A stretch of 64,000 nt of DNA from JAMQPK01 sp963761975. GTDB taxonomy: Bacteria > Acidobacteriota > Vicinamibacteria > Vicinamibacterales > JAMQPK01. This document shows positions 20,301 through 28,917 of this stretch, one piece after another; positions within the stretch are counted from its first letter, which is position 1; each line of letters begins with the position of its first letter. The stretch is from positions 496,001-560,000 of the forward strand of contig CAVXIR010000004.1 in assembly GCA_963761975.1 (NCBI GenBank), in the 5' to 3' direction. The translations under genes were made by a program, and so were the position numbers. The notes beneath the pieces are model-generated. The model saw nothing but the letters and a program-made list of their open reading frames with translations, had not been told where the DNA came from and searched no databases.

Positions 20301-20758
20301 AAGCTGCGGCCGTTGATTGGCAGGTTCTGCAGCTGCTGGCTCGTCGTTTGTGTTTGCACCGCTGCGGTCTCGGTTTGCAGCAGCACCGAATCCGCCGACA
20401 CGAGCACCGATTCCTGCAGCGCGCCGACTGTCAGCCGGGCGTCCACACGGACCGCGGTGTTCAGCCGAACGACGATGTCTTGCGCGCGGAATGTCTGGAA
20501 CCCCGGCAGCGTGACCTCGACCTGGTAGGTGCCCGCCGCGACGTTCGGAAATGTGTAGCCACCCGTTTCGTTGGACACCGTCTCGCGCGACTGGTTGGTC
20601 TCGGAGTGCGTGATTTTCACCGTGGCGCCCGGCACGGCCAGGTCGGCCGAGTCGGTCACGGTGCCGACGATGGATCCGTAGAGGACTTGTGCGCGGGCAG
20701 ATGTCGCCAGCACGGTGAGCGCGAGTACCGCAATGACGGCCGCGAACGTACCTTTCAT
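17300..20758 (-). CDS. TonB-dependent receptor, Oar-like (receptor 3)
   Basis: The start at 20758 follows AGGAGGGACG and gives the signal peptide MKGTFAAVIAVLALTVLATS ending ARAQ. The regulatory-like domain begins at VLYGSIVGTVTDSADLAVP, followed by a plug with FRLDGVSATNQWIQGLQAY and a barrel ending MRIGARLSW, a proper receptor terminus. The protein has 1,152 residues. It is a close paralog of receptor 1; the plugs are nearly superimposable. Both have the same promoter/operator block, so they probably arose by duplication and respond to the same signal, perhaps taking up related compounds. A 1,216-codon open frame on the opposite strand is an antisense shadow of this gene. Confidence 0.93.
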   Translation of the reverse strand: MKGTFAAVIAVLALTVLATSARAQVLYGSIVGTVTDSADLAVPGATVKITHSETNQSRETVSNETGGYTFPNVAAGTYQVEVTLPGFQTFRAQDIVVRLNTAVRVDARLTVGALQESVLVSADSVLLQTETAAVQTQTTSQQLQNLPINGRSFQSMLTLTPGVAQPNYFQTGGINNPARSMQVSVNGAPNSNTVFRLDGVSATNQWIQGLQAYTPAIEAIETVNVVTNSFDAEQGMAGGASVNVQIKSGTNTLHGSAFEYITHDKLRSRNYFLPADQDKTKDNKHVFGGTVGGPLKRDKVFYFVSLENTMQRTIGGPYVTQASGSASQFLSIPTAAIRSGNFTGTGSVIYDPATGNSLGQNRVPFAFANCGITSTADPRFDSCNFIPAARINQVAKNILSHLPLPQLGGNANNYFAVPKFNTDFYKLDSKVTWNATNRLNMNGRLSYLPESELAGGLYGDDGGENPLAVGTLLDSNISSAAVSVTHITSATFVLDGLFGFTRQHTYQQPPGDPNTCWGSVVGIVNACQPPLQRDWVMPRVDISTPSWSSYGNGIRVNDNTGSVFDYLDPQWQWVVNAGWNKGVHNVKFGFDVHRLHMNHYEITAPSFSFTGGATALNATGAAAPTFFNGYADFLLGLPITRNTALQNPLLNEDNGDNEQSATLRSWEYGVYVRDQFQLTRNLTVSAGVRWEYYPVPQHADRGVEVFDFTTNRLLMCGLGSNPIDCGVSVQKDLFTPRVGLAYRAGDSMVFRAGYSRNPQNDNMIGTRMRNFPVNVQINDVAPGGNNFTPVGSFSDGYPLLPILNLNQPMLEVPAGVNITTNEVGDYKRGVISTFNVSAQKVLPYSLTAQIGYVGNRQNGMARSQNLNYSQIGGGNASLPFNQPGLVGGFRTTAQVNTVRPLGRVKYDSLQASLIRRMSSGLGMTAAYTYAHATDWWAGGILIPEYWHLNKGTQGGNNRHKADISATWELPFGDGRKYANNPGVLSAVLSDWQVNTYFTAFTGTPFTVTAAAASLNANSPQVADQVKPEVEILGDVGPNATYFDVTAFKPVTEPRFGTAGFNTLRGPGYANLDLSIFRTFPVKQSINLQFRLEIFNLTNTAHFVNPSASIQNVVYNADGSIRALNGFGSITGTNNVGREYDERYMRIGARLSW

Positions 20759-20815
20759 CGTCCCTCCTATGTCCCACGATGTGGGAAAGAGTGCCAAAGT
20801 GCGAACGAAAACCGG

Positions 20816-20850
20816 AGCATAGGCCCGCCACACCAAAGTGTCAACACCTT
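20816..20850 (-). promoter_or_regulatory. Promoter/operator of TonB receptor 3
   Basis: On the minus strand TTGACA (20839-20844) and TATGCT (20816-20821) are separated by exactly 17 bp. The operator copy AAGTGTCAACACCTT (20836-20850) differs by one base in one arm from the consensus. Confidence 0.85.
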
Positions 20851-20970
20851 GTTTTCAGCAGGACATCTGGTTTTTTGGATTCTCGACGAACGCCATGAGG
20901 ACGTTTCCATTTGATGGCCATTACGACGGCGGCAGTCCGCCGGTTGCGGTCGTTTCGCATGAGTGTACGG

Positions 20971-21003
20971 AGTGTTGACAGTTGTTATTGCCGGGCGTAT
21001 TCT
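20971..21003 (+). promoter_or_regulatory. Promoter with half-degenerate operator before the amidohydrolase
   Basis: On the plus strand AGTGTTGACAGTT (20971-20983) matches the shared operator with a changed right arm. Its TTGACA (20975-20980) is followed after 17 bp by TATTCT (20998-21003). Transcription would begin about 4-8 bp before the ATG at 21014, so the message would be nearly leaderless if that start is right. Confidence 0.7.
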
Positions 21004-21013
21004 CGCCCCCCAA

Positions 21014-22030
21014 ATGGCACCACGACAGCACGACGACGCACCACGAAGGCACGAAGACACGAAGGGGGTGACGCGTCGCACCTTTCTTGGCGGCGCAGCC
21101 GCGGCGGCCGGGCTCGCGTACATGCCCCGGCAGATGGCCGGACAGAGCTCGCCTATCCCGATCATCGACACCCACATTCACCTGTTCGATCCGACGCGGC
21201 CGCAGGGCGCGCCCTACAGCGGCCCGCGCGTGCCAGGTCAGGCGCCGATTCCGGCTTATCCCGATCGGTACCGCAAGCTGGCAGTTCCACTGGGTGCGGT
21301 CGGCGCGATCAAGGTCGAGGCAAGCCCGTGGGTCGAGGACAACCTCTGGGTACTGGAAGTCGCTCAGAAAGACACGATCATCGTGGGCGTGATTGGCAAC
21401 CTCGAGCCGGACAAGCCCGAGTTCAAGGAATACTTCGATCGTTACCGCAAGCACCCGCTGTTCCGCGGCATTCGGTATGGAAATCTGTGGGGACGCGATA
21501 TCGGCAAGCAGGTGCAGACCCCGGCGTTCATCGACGGGCTGAAGCTGCTGGCCGACGCCGACCTCGTGCTCGACACGGCCAACCCGCGCATGACGTTGCT
21601 CGAAGCGATGGTGACCATCAACGACAAGGTGCCGAACCTGCGGATCGTGCTCGACCATTTGCCGAACTTCGAACCGACAGAGGCCGAACGGCCGGCATAT
21701 CTCGCCATCCTCAGGGAAATCGCGCAACGGCCGCAGATGTACGTGAAGCTGTCGGCAATTCTCCGCAGAGTGGACGACAAAGTGTCGATGGATTTGAGCT
21801 CGTTTCGGGCGAGGCTCGACCTGCTCGTCGCAACGTTCGGCGAAGATCGCATTCTCTTCGGCAGCGATTGGCCGAACAGCGACGGCGTGGCACCCGTCGA
21901 TCAGGTGTTCCGCGTCGCGAAAGAGTATTTTGCCGCGCAGCCGAGAGCTGTAGCCGAGAAATACTTCTGGAGAAATTCGGTGAACGTCTACAAGTGGATC
22001 AAACGGGAGCCCTCACAGCCCACTGCTTGA
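21014..22030 (+). CDS. Amidohydrolase-2 family metal-dependent hydrolase, Tat-exported
   Basis: A TIM-barrel hydrolase of the amidohydrolase-2 (PF04909-like) type. This family includes lactonases and aromatic decarboxylases. The start of the barrel shows IPIIDTHIHLFD with the HxH metal site. The C-terminal part has ILFGSDWPNSDG with the catalytic or metal-binding Asp, and IVLDHLPNF supplies the middle His. TRRTFLGGAAAAAGLAYMP is a twin-arginine-type signal. The annotated ATG at 21014 adds about 18 residues encoded by a degenerate repeat (ACGAAGGC ACGAAGAC); GTG 21068 directly before TRRTF may be the true start. It has its own promoter with a variant of the shared operator. A lactone or aromatic acid substrate is an inference from the island's content. 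Confidence 0.85.
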   Translation: MAPRQHDDAPRRHEDTKGVTRRTFLGGAAAAAGLAYMPRQMAGQSSPIPIIDTHIHLFDPTRPQGAPYSGPRVPGQAPIPAYPDRYRKLAVPLGAVGAIKVEASPWVEDNLWVLEVAQKDTIIVGVIGNLEPDKPEFKEYFDRYRKHPLFRGIRYGNLWGRDIGKQVQTPAFIDGLKLLADADLVLDTANPRMTLLEAMVTINDKVPNLRIVLDHLPNFEPTEAERPAYLAILREIAQRPQMYVKLSAILRRVDDKVSMDLSSFRARLDLLVATFGEDRILFGSDWPNSDGVAPVDQVFRVAKEYFAAQPRAVAEKYFWRNSVNVYKWIKREPSQPTA

Positions 22031-22032
22031 CC

Positions 22033-22120
22033 TTCAACGCAAAGGCGCAAAGCCGCAAAGAGTGTTCTTGAAACGAAAGAAGATCTCCTTGTCTTGGCGC
22101 CTTCGCGACTTTGCGTTGAG
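22033..22120. repeat. Imperfect inverted repeat between convergent genes
   Basis: The left arm starts TTCAACGCAAAGGCGCAAAG (22033) and the right arm ends GCGACTTTGCGTTGA near 22119. They can pair over about 27 bases with a few mismatches. It sits between the 3' ends of the amidohydrolase and the PQQ gene, so it probably serves as a bidirectional terminator. The arms themselves consist of short GCAAAG repeats. Confidence 0.6.
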
Positions 22121-22128
22121 ACATCAAG

Positions 22129-24711
22129 CTAGTTCAGCGCAAATGCCAGGATATTCGGCCCTGACGCTGTCGCGATGTACTGCTTGCCGTTGACCATGTA
22201 AGTGATCGGCGACGATTTCCAGAGCTCCTGCGTCTCGAAATGCCAGAGGTGGACGCCTGTAGCAGCATCAACCGCCGCAAATTCGCCGCTCGCCTGACCG
22301 TAGAACACCAGACCGCCGGCGGTCGCGAGCGTTCCGCCGTAGTTGTTCGAGTTGCCGATCTGAGGGATCTCCCATGCGATCCGACCGTCGTCCAGGTTCA
22401 TCGCACGCAGCGCCATCGACCCACCTCCGCCGGCGTTGCCCCGATTGAATCCGCCTCCAGGCAAACCGAGCGTACCTGGGCCGGCACCACGCGCTGGCAC
22501 CACATTAGGTGCGTTAGGTGCGTTGGGTGCGGGAGGTGCGTTAGGTGCGTTGGGTGCGGGAGGTGCGTTAGGTGCGCCAGGTGCGGGAGGTGCGGCGGCT
22601 CGACCTCGGCCTCCACCGAACATCGTGCTGCGGTATACGAAGCAGTTCTCGACGGCCATCACATAGAACAGGCGCGTCTTCGGATGGAAAGACGTCGACA
22701 TCCAGTTGGTCGCCCCGCGAATGGCCGGACATGTCGTCACACCTTTTTCATCAGGAGTGTTCCCGGGCAGAAGCTGCGGCCGGCCATCGGCGCCGATACC
22801 ATTCGCCCACGTCAGCTTCTGCACGAACGGACGGCCCAGGAGCATCTTCCCGTTCGTGCGGTCGAGCACGTAGAAGAAGCCGTTGCGATTGGCCTGCAGC
22901 AGCAGTTTGCGCGGCGCTCCCTGGAACGTGGCATCAACCAGCAGCAGCGGTTCCTGCGCATCCCAGTCCCACAGATCGTGCGGCGTGAATTGAAAGTGCC
23001 AGCGAAGCTTGCCCGTCTGCGCGTCGAGCGCGACAACCGAGTTCGTATACAGGTTGTCTCCCTGACGGCCGCTGCCATCGGTGTCAGGGTAGGGGTTTCC
23101 AGTCGGCCAGAAGAGCGTCCCCGTCTCCGGATCGTAGCTGCCTGGCAACCACGTCGCACCGCCGCCCTGCTCGAGATCGGCATCTCCCTTCCACGTTTCC
23201 GAGCCCGGCTCTCCACGCTTGGGCACGGCCCAGAAACGCCACGCCTGATTCCCCGTCTCGACGTGATATGCGGCGAGAAAGCCTCTAACCCCCATGTCGC
23301 CGCCAGACACACCAGCGATGACGAGATTTCCGACGACCAGCGGCGCCGACGTTCCTCCGTATGGCTGTTCGAGGTTTTCCGGAAGCACGACCTCCCAGAG
23401 GAGCGCCCCGTTCGCGCGACTGATCGCCAGAAGGTGCGCGTTGTCGGTGATCAAAAATACGCGCGATCCGAGTACCGCGACGCCACGGTTGAACCCAATG
23501 CCCGCATCACCACGGACGCCCGGGGTTCGCGGACGCGAGAAGCGCCACACCTCTCGCCCCGTTGCCGCATCGAGAGCCGAGACCTGATTGGTCGCGCTCA
23601 CATACATGACGCCGTCGAGCACCAACGGCGTCGTCTCGTTGTCGAACCCGCGCAACGAATGCACCCACCGAACCCCCAACCCGCCCACGTTCATCGTGTT
23701 GATTTGCGCGTGCGCGCTGTATCGATTGCCGTCAAGTCGTCCGTGATAAGTCGGCCAGTCGCCCGGCTTCGGCTTGAGGATCTCATCGAAGTCCCTCGCA
23801 CCTGTCGCACCTGTCGCACCCAACGCACCCGTCGCACCTATCGCACCCGTCGCACCTGTCGCACCTGTCGCCTTCGCGCTTCCCGCCTCAGCCGATAAGC
23901 CCGTCAGTTGGGTTAGGTACGCAATCAGATTGGTCTGGTCTTGGGCGCTGGCTTTCAGGGGCGGCATGATGGACCCGCTTTCGCGAGTGATTGTGGCTGT
24001 TCGCTTGTCCACCACAACCAGCCGACCGGTCATGTCCTGCAACGGAAGCACGTGATTGCCTTCGTTGCGGATGAAGCCGCGCACCGTGGTTCCGTCTTTC
24101 AGCTTTGCACTGGCGATTGTGTAGCCCTGTGCAATCGTGGAGGCCGGTTCGACGAGGGCGCGCGACAATTCCTCTGGCGTCATGCGCCTGCCGACATTCG
24201 ACAAGTCGGGCCCAATCCCCGCGCCACTCCCACCCGACAGGTGACAGGAAGCGCACTTTCCTTCGCCGAAGAAAAACCGCGCACCGGCGACAACGTCACC
24301 GGCGACAGCGTTCGCTCGATCGGAGGATCGGTTGAGCGACCGTAGAAACGCCGCAACGCTGTCGATCTCCGCCGCGGACAGTGCAGGGAACGGCGGCATG
24401 CCGCTCGACGTGCCGTTTCTGACGATGCCTTGAATGTCCGCGTCTGAGAGCGATTGGATTCGACGGCTGTTCGCAAGTGCGGAGGCTCGCCCCCCGGCGC
24501 CATCCTGACCGTGACACGAACTGCAGGACCTCGCAAACAGGTCTGCGCCGCGTGCGACGGGGTCAGGGACCGGCAACGCCTGTTGCCTTGCCGCCGCGTA
24601 CGTAGTGTCCGGCTTTGCAGCGTACGTAGTGTCCGGCTTCAGCCGGACTACGAACGCGAACACAACGACCACAAACCCTGCCGCTGCAAACCTCGAGACC
24701 GACTTCACCAC
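22129..24711 (-). CDS. PQQ-type beta-propeller dehydrogenase with N-terminal cytochrome c domains
   Basis: Quinoprotein, 860 residues. After a membrane/export segment come two cytochrome c modules with CSSCHGQDGAGG (about residue 67) and CASCHLSGGSGAG (about 156). A C-terminal eight-bladed propeller follows, with tryptophan-docking-type repeats such as LDAATGREVWRF, LDAQTGKLRWHF and VDAATGVHLWHF. This resembles membrane alcohol/glucose dehydrogenase proteins that pass electrons to a respiratory chain. Two low-complexity linkers stand out, a Gly-Ala-Thr tract near residues 283-307 and a Pro-Ala-Asn tract near 705-737. The N-terminus contains RLKPDTTYAAKPDTTYAA, encoded by a dispersed palindromic repeat. 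The GTG start overlaps the stop of the upstream PQQ gene by one base, so the two are co-translated. Substrate unknown. Confidence 0.85.
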   Translation of the reverse strand: MVKSVSRFAAAGFVVVVFAFVVRLKPDTTYAAKPDTTYAAARQQALPVPDPVARGADLFARSCSSCHGQDGAGGRASALANSRRIQSLSDADIQGIVRNGTSSGMPPFPALSAAEIDSVAAFLRSLNRSSDRANAVAGDVVAGARFFFGEGKCASCHLSGGSGAGIGPDLSNVGRRMTPEELSRALVEPASTIAQGYTIASAKLKDGTTVRGFIRNEGNHVLPLQDMTGRLVVVDKRTATITRESGSIMPPLKASAQDQTNLIAYLTQLTGLSAEAGSAKATGATGATGAIGATGALGATGATGARDFDEILKPKPGDWPTYHGRLDGNRYSAHAQINTMNVGGLGVRWVHSLRGFDNETTPLVLDGVMYVSATNQVSALDAATGREVWRFSRPRTPGVRGDAGIGFNRGVAVLGSRVFLITDNAHLLAISRANGALLWEVVLPENLEQPYGGTSAPLVVGNLVIAGVSGGDMGVRGFLAAYHVETGNQAWRFWAVPKRGEPGSETWKGDADLEQGGGATWLPGSYDPETGTLFWPTGNPYPDTDGSGRQGDNLYTNSVVALDAQTGKLRWHFQFTPHDLWDWDAQEPLLLVDATFQGAPRKLLLQANRNGFFYVLDRTNGKMLLGRPFVQKLTWANGIGADGRPQLLPGNTPDEKGVTTCPAIRGATNWMSTSFHPKTRLFYVMAVENCFVYRSTMFGGGRGRAAAPPAPGAPNAPPAPNAPNAPPAPNAPNAPNVVPARGAGPGTLGLPGGGFNRGNAGGGGSMALRAMNLDDGRIAWEIPQIGNSNNYGGTLATAGGLVFYGQASGEFAAVDAATGVHLWHFETQELWKSSPITYMVNGKQYIATASGPNILAFALN
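24596..24652. repeat. Dispersed palindromic repeat (RLKPDTT-type) within a coding region
   Basis: GCGTACGTAGTGTCCGGCTT occurs twice (from 24596 and from 24620). The second copy continues into the perfect palindrome GTCCGGCT-TC-AGCCGGAC (24631-24648). Read on the minus strand in frame it encodes RLKPDTT, a peptide I recognise as common in Vicinamibacteria proteins and likely of repeat origin. It lies just after the signal segment of the PQQ protein. Confidence 0.75.
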
Positions 24712-26559
24712 TACTTCACCCCGAACGCGTAGACGAACGACTTTCTGGTCGTCACGTAGACCTGGCCGTCCGCAACCGTAACGCTGCTCAGATGCGTCCA
24801 GTCGTCGATTGCTGTCCCACTCGAAAACAGCTCCTCACCCGTTTCGGGGTCGAGCGCGTAAAGGATCGCGTGGGTGGTGTTCTGGCCGCGCTCTTCAGCC
24901 GTCATCGTTCCAGTCTTCGGCAGCGGTGGCATGCCCGGCTTCTGGTAAATGGCGTGATACCTCGGATCCGTATGACGTTGCAACGTGTTCTCGCCCGTTG
25001 AGATCGCGTACACAACACCGTTCGCGATGACCGGCGAATCGGGCACGGCAAAGTTTCGCGAGACCCATTTCGGCACGAGCACCGGCTTGTCGTTCTGCAT
25101 TACAACCTGAAACGCCATGATGCTGCCATCAGCGGCCGCACCATTCGTTCTGCCGAACGTCGCGGACTTCGACGGTGGTCCCCACATCGGGAAGTACACC
25201 CATCGTTCATTTCGTGCGTTCACGTACGTCGCGGGCGCACCCCAGACTCCCATCGAGGCATATGAAAGCTCGTCATTGCCCGCCTTGAGTGAAAAGAGCG
25301 GTGTTCGATGATCAGGACCGCCAAGAGACTTCGCATCGAGCAGGTAAATCGTTCCGTCTTTACCACCCGAGACGACGAGCGGGCGATTCTGAAACGTAAA
25401 GCCCAATGTGCCGCCCGAGCCGTAGTCGAGATCGTTGGCGTTGAGCTCTTGCAGGTTCGGCGGTGTGAAGTAATCGAGCACGTTCAGCGTTCTCGGCGCC
25501 AGGCGCAGCAGGGTCTGCCCCCACAGGTTCTGAGCTGGCTCCCAGGCACCGTCCGCGGTCTGCACGATCAGCGAATCGTGGGCCCAGGCCAATCCTGCGC
25601 GACTCCATGCGCCGTTCGGGCGCGCCGTGCTCGTGAAGAACCGCGTCACCGGACGCGAGGCACTCTTCAGGTCCATCGCGATCATGTGCGCCGCAACCGG
25701 TGGCGGCGGCGCACCGCGGCCGCGCCCCCTCGCTGGCGCACCGACGGGTACCTGGGCAGCCTCAGGTCCTCCGCCACGGGCGGTCGTCGCATCGCCAGCC
25801 CCCGCTGCGCGCGCGGGTGTTTCGCTCGCCGGCGCTGGATTCGCAGCGGCTCCGCCACCCCGCAGCGTGCCCGGCGGCGGCGCCGGTGCGCCCGGCACCG
25901 GACCATTGCCGCATCCCCGTCCGACACTCGTGTACAGCACACCGTCGATGAGATTGAGGCTCCAATTACGCGAATACGGCGTCACAAATTCGGGCGGAGG
26001 GGATCAGCTTAGCTTCACCCGTCGAAATATCGAGCCCATGCAACCGGCCGTCGGCCGAGATCATGTAGATGGTCGAGGCCGCCTTGTCGATGACTGGTGT
26101 TGCCGTCGACATGTTCGTGCAGATCCAGTTAGCGGCTGAGCTGGGTTCCACCGTGCGGTCGATGGTCCGCTGCCAGATCGGAGTTCCAGTCGCCGCATCG
26201 AGGGCCACAACGGTATTCGCGGCCGACAAGGTGTACACCACCGTCCTCGCCCCGCGTGGGGTTCGCACGTTCTCGGCAACGAGCGGCGCGGTCAACATGG
26301 AGTTACCCGATTCAATTTCAATCGAGACCTCCTTGTCGATCTGTGTTTTCCATTTCAACGCCAGCCGACCGACGTTCTGCTTCGACAGCGCGGTTTCGCC
26401 GCGGTTCCAGCCTGTGCGCTCTCGATCGCCGCCCCACGTGAGCCATTCGCGCGTCCGTCCACCCTGCGCGTAAAGACTGACAAGATGTGCGCTCGCACAA
26501 CATGCGAGCGCGACCGCAAACATGCGGCATCCTCTTCGCGAAAACATCCATGAACGCAT
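24711..26559 (-). CDS. PQQ-binding-like beta-propeller protein (one frame correction)
   Basis: Secreted propeller protein related to quinoprotein dehydrogenases. The start at 26559 follows GAGGGACAC and the signal ends near LYAQ. Early blades read TWGGDRERTGWNRG and LDAATGTPIWQRT, and later ones LDPETGEELFSSG. The first frame stops at 25966 after GEAKLIPSA. The sequence EFVTPYSRNWSLNLIDGVLYT continues in the next frame to 24711, so one base must be removed near 25992 in a C-rich stretch. A Gly/Pro/Ala-rich insertion (about 215-270) separates blades. The corrected protein has about 615 residues. No heme motif is visible, unlike the downstream partner, which may supply the electron acceptor. 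Transcription starts from the operator promoter at 26579-26607, only about 15 bp before the start codon. Confidence 0.82.
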
Positions 26560-26578
26560 GTGTCCCTCAGTTTCGCGG

Positions 26579-26613
26579 AGCATAGCCGCGCCGCGTACAA
26601 GTGTCAACACTTT
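26579..26613 (-). promoter_or_regulatory. Promoter/operator of the PQQ operon
   Basis: On the minus strand TTGACA (26602-26607) and TATGCT (26579-26584) are spaced by 17 bp. The operator AAGTGTCAACACTTT (26599-26613) matches the consensus fully. The GGAGCATAGC block downstream of the -10 is shared with receptor 1. Confidence 0.87.
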
Positions 26614-26673
26614 CGCACAGGCCCGACCAGGCTCCCCGGCTTTCTTTTTGGATGATAATCGACTCACATCATC

Positions 26674-28740
26674 ATGCGTCGGTTCGCGTACGTGCCGCTG
26701 CTCCTGCTGACGGCGACGCTGGCGTTTTCTCAGGACACCGACAATGCGCTCGGTCCTCGGCGTCAGGCGTTGTCGATTTTCGATGAAATCGACGATCGCG
26801 GCGAGCGCGACGCATTTCGTGAGACCTGGAACGCGCAGGAAGCGCGCACGAAGCGCAACCTCGCAGACGCGTTTGTCCGGCGGTACCCGCGCTCGATCGT
26901 GTTGAGAGAGGCGTACGAGCTCGCTGCGCGCGCGAGCGCCGAGATGGGAGACCATCCCGCCGCCCTCGAGTGGGCTCGGCGCTCGCTACGCCTGCTACCG
27001 GAAAACCCATCCCTGCTCGTCATGACTGCGGACATCGCGGCCAAGCAGAAGCAGCTCGACCTGGCCGACGAAAGCGCGCGCGAGGCCCTGCGATACCTGT
27101 CGAACGCCGACACCCCGGCGCCACTCACGCCCGCTCAATGGCCGCGGGTGCGCGACGAGCTTCGAGCCACGTCGTATTTCGTGCTGGGGCGTGTCGCGGC
27201 CGAGCGGGGCGCGTATGCCGACGCGAGGCGATCGCTTCTGATGGCGCTCAGCCTGAATCCTGACGAGATCGACGCGCTCTACACGCTCGGGGTCGTCCAG
27301 ATGGCGCTCAGAGACGAAGCTGGTGCGGCCGCGTCGTTTGCACACGTCATGAACCACGAAAGCACAAAGACACGAAGAACGCAGGGGCCGCTTACGCGCG
27401 CCGCGCGCGAGTCGCTGATGACGCTGCATGGCCGGCAATCGTCCGGTATCAGCTTCGACGATTACGTGTCCTCGCTACGCTGGACGCCGCCGAAAGCTCC
27501 GGACCGTGCGCCCAGTCCTGCTGCCGGCGCGTACGCCGGATCGACCGCCTGCCGTGAATGTCATGCTCCCGTCTACGAACAGTGGCAATCGACTGGGATG
27601 GCCAGGATGTTTCGTGCCTATCGCGCGACCGATGTCATCGGAGATTTTTCAGCCGGTCAGACGGTTGCGAACCGCGCGCGCCCCATGATGCAGGACGGCC
27701 GGCACTTCATCGACATCCGTGAAGGCGAATCGACACAATGGACGCGGTATCCGGTCGACTACGTCATTGGCTCGAAGTGGCAACAGGCTTACGCGACGCG
27801 TCTCGCCGATGCGCGGATTCTCGTGTTTCCCATTCAATACAGCCGCAACAGGTCTGCCTGGATCAACTACTGGGGCGTCGTCGATGCACCAGGCTCGGAG
27901 CGCGCCGACATTTCGCGCTTCCACACGATTCCGGAAGGCGCGATCTACCAGACCGCCTGCGCCCCCTGTCACACCAGCCAGCTGAAATTCACGGAAGGGA
28001 TCGAGAGGGCGTCGAGCGGCACCTTCCGCGAAGGTGGCATCAATTGCGAGATGTGCCACGGGCCGTCTCGCGCGCACATCGAACGGATCAAATCGGGCAG
28101 CCCCATATCGGACGCGTCATACGGCACGCCGATCAGTTTCAGTCGCCTGCCAGCGCAACAGTACCTCGCGGTGTGTTCCCAATGCCATGCGCAGTCGGCC
28201 GTGCACAATGCCGACGCCGGCGGCAACGTCAACTACTCAGACACGGTGCCGTTTTACCGCGCGTATCCTGTCCATCTCGCGTCGAATTTCTCGCGCAAGG
28301 CGTTCTTCCGCGACGGCCGGTATCGGGCAACGACGTTCATCAGCGAAGCGTTCTCGCGGTCACAGTGTTTTCGCAAAGGCGACGCGACCTGCGGGTCGTG
28401 CCACGATCCGCATCCCGTCGACGCGGCTGCCAACCCGACTTCGTTGAAGTTCCGTCACGATCCGGACCGCATGTGCATCCAGTGCCACACGAAGCTCGCC
28501 GAGCGCCCCGAGCAACACACGCGCCACGCCCGGGAGAGCGACGCGAGCCGATGTGTCTCGTGTCACATGCCCCGCATCATGGACGCGCTGCTCTTTCCCG
28601 CGCGCTCACATCAGATCGACGATGTGCCCGACGCGGAGATGACAGAGCGATTTGGAAATGAGGACAGTCCGAATGCGTGTTTGATGTGCCACAAGGATCG
28701 TGACGCAAGGTGGTTGCGGGCGGAGTTACAGCGGTTCTAG
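26674..28740 (+). CDS. TPR-containing multiheme cytochrome c (eight CxxCH)
   Basis: Secreted electron-transfer protein, 688 residues. The signal peptide MRRFAYVPLLLLTATLAFSQ is followed by a TPR-like helical region (about 25-250), then a cytochrome c554-like domain with eight CxxCH sites. In order they are CRECH, CAPCH, CEMCH, CSQCH, CGSCH, CIQCH, CVSCH and CLMCH, with distal histidines between them. The first site lies about residue 290 in AGSTACRECHAPVYEQW. It may take electrons from the quinoproteins encoded opposite. An in-frame stretch near residue 227-236 (HESTKTRRTQ) is encoded by the same ACACGAAG-type repeat seen before the amidohydrolase, suggesting repeat invasion of a loop. No operator copy reads toward this gene. 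Confidence 0.88.
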   Translation: MRRFAYVPLLLLTATLAFSQDTDNALGPRRQALSIFDEIDDRGERDAFRETWNAQEARTKRNLADAFVRRYPRSIVLREAYELAARASAEMGDHPAALEWARRSLRLLPENPSLLVMTADIAAKQKQLDLADESAREALRYLSNADTPAPLTPAQWPRVRDELRATSYFVLGRVAAERGAYADARRSLLMALSLNPDEIDALYTLGVVQMALRDEAGAAASFAHVMNHESTKTRRTQGPLTRAARESLMTLHGRQSSGISFDDYVSSLRWTPPKAPDRAPSPAAGAYAGSTACRECHAPVYEQWQSTGMARMFRAYRATDVIGDFSAGQTVANRARPMMQDGRHFIDIREGESTQWTRYPVDYVIGSKWQQAYATRLADARILVFPIQYSRNRSAWINYWGVVDAPGSERADISRFHTIPEGAIYQTACAPCHTSQLKFTEGIERASSGTFREGGINCEMCHGPSRAHIERIKSGSPISDASYGTPISFSRLPAQQYLAVCSQCHAQSAVHNADAGGNVNYSDTVPFYRAYPVHLASNFSRKAFFRDGRYRATTFISEAFSRSQCFRKGDATCGSCHDPHPVDAAANPTSLKFRHDPDRMCIQCHTKLAERPEQHTRHARESDASRCVSCHMPRIMDALLFPARSHQIDDVPDAEMTERFGNEDSPNACLMCHKDRDARWLRAELQRF

Positions 28741-28917
28741 GTTCTGAGTGCTGGGTGCCAGGTTCGGGTTCGGGGTTCCAGATTCGGGTCCGGTTCTAGG
28801 TTCGGGTTCCAGGTGCGGTCTCTCAACCCGAACCAGAACCCAGAACCCAGAACCCAGAACCTAGAACCTAGAACCAGAACCCAGCACCTAGAACCCAGAA
28901 CCCCGAACCGCAATCTC
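28741..28917. repeat. Imperfect inverted repeat of GGGTTC / GAACCC units
   Basis: The left half is built of GGTTC/GGGTTC units and the right half of GAACC/GAACCC units (for example CCCAGAACCCAGAACC), so the whole gap can fold on itself. It separates the convergent ends of the cytochrome and the NHL-protein genes, and a terminator role is likely. No gene is visible. Confidence 0.75.

Noticed and set aside
17264..20914. A 1,216-codon open frame on the plus strand
   Set aside because: It is exactly antisense to TonB receptor 3, has Arg/Val/His-rich composition without domains, and arises from codon bias in GC-rich DNA.
22240..23898. A 552-codon plus-strand frame opposite the PQQ gene
   Set aside because: Antisense shadow; it contains RCVRCVGCGRC repeats caused only by the low-complexity linker of the real gene.
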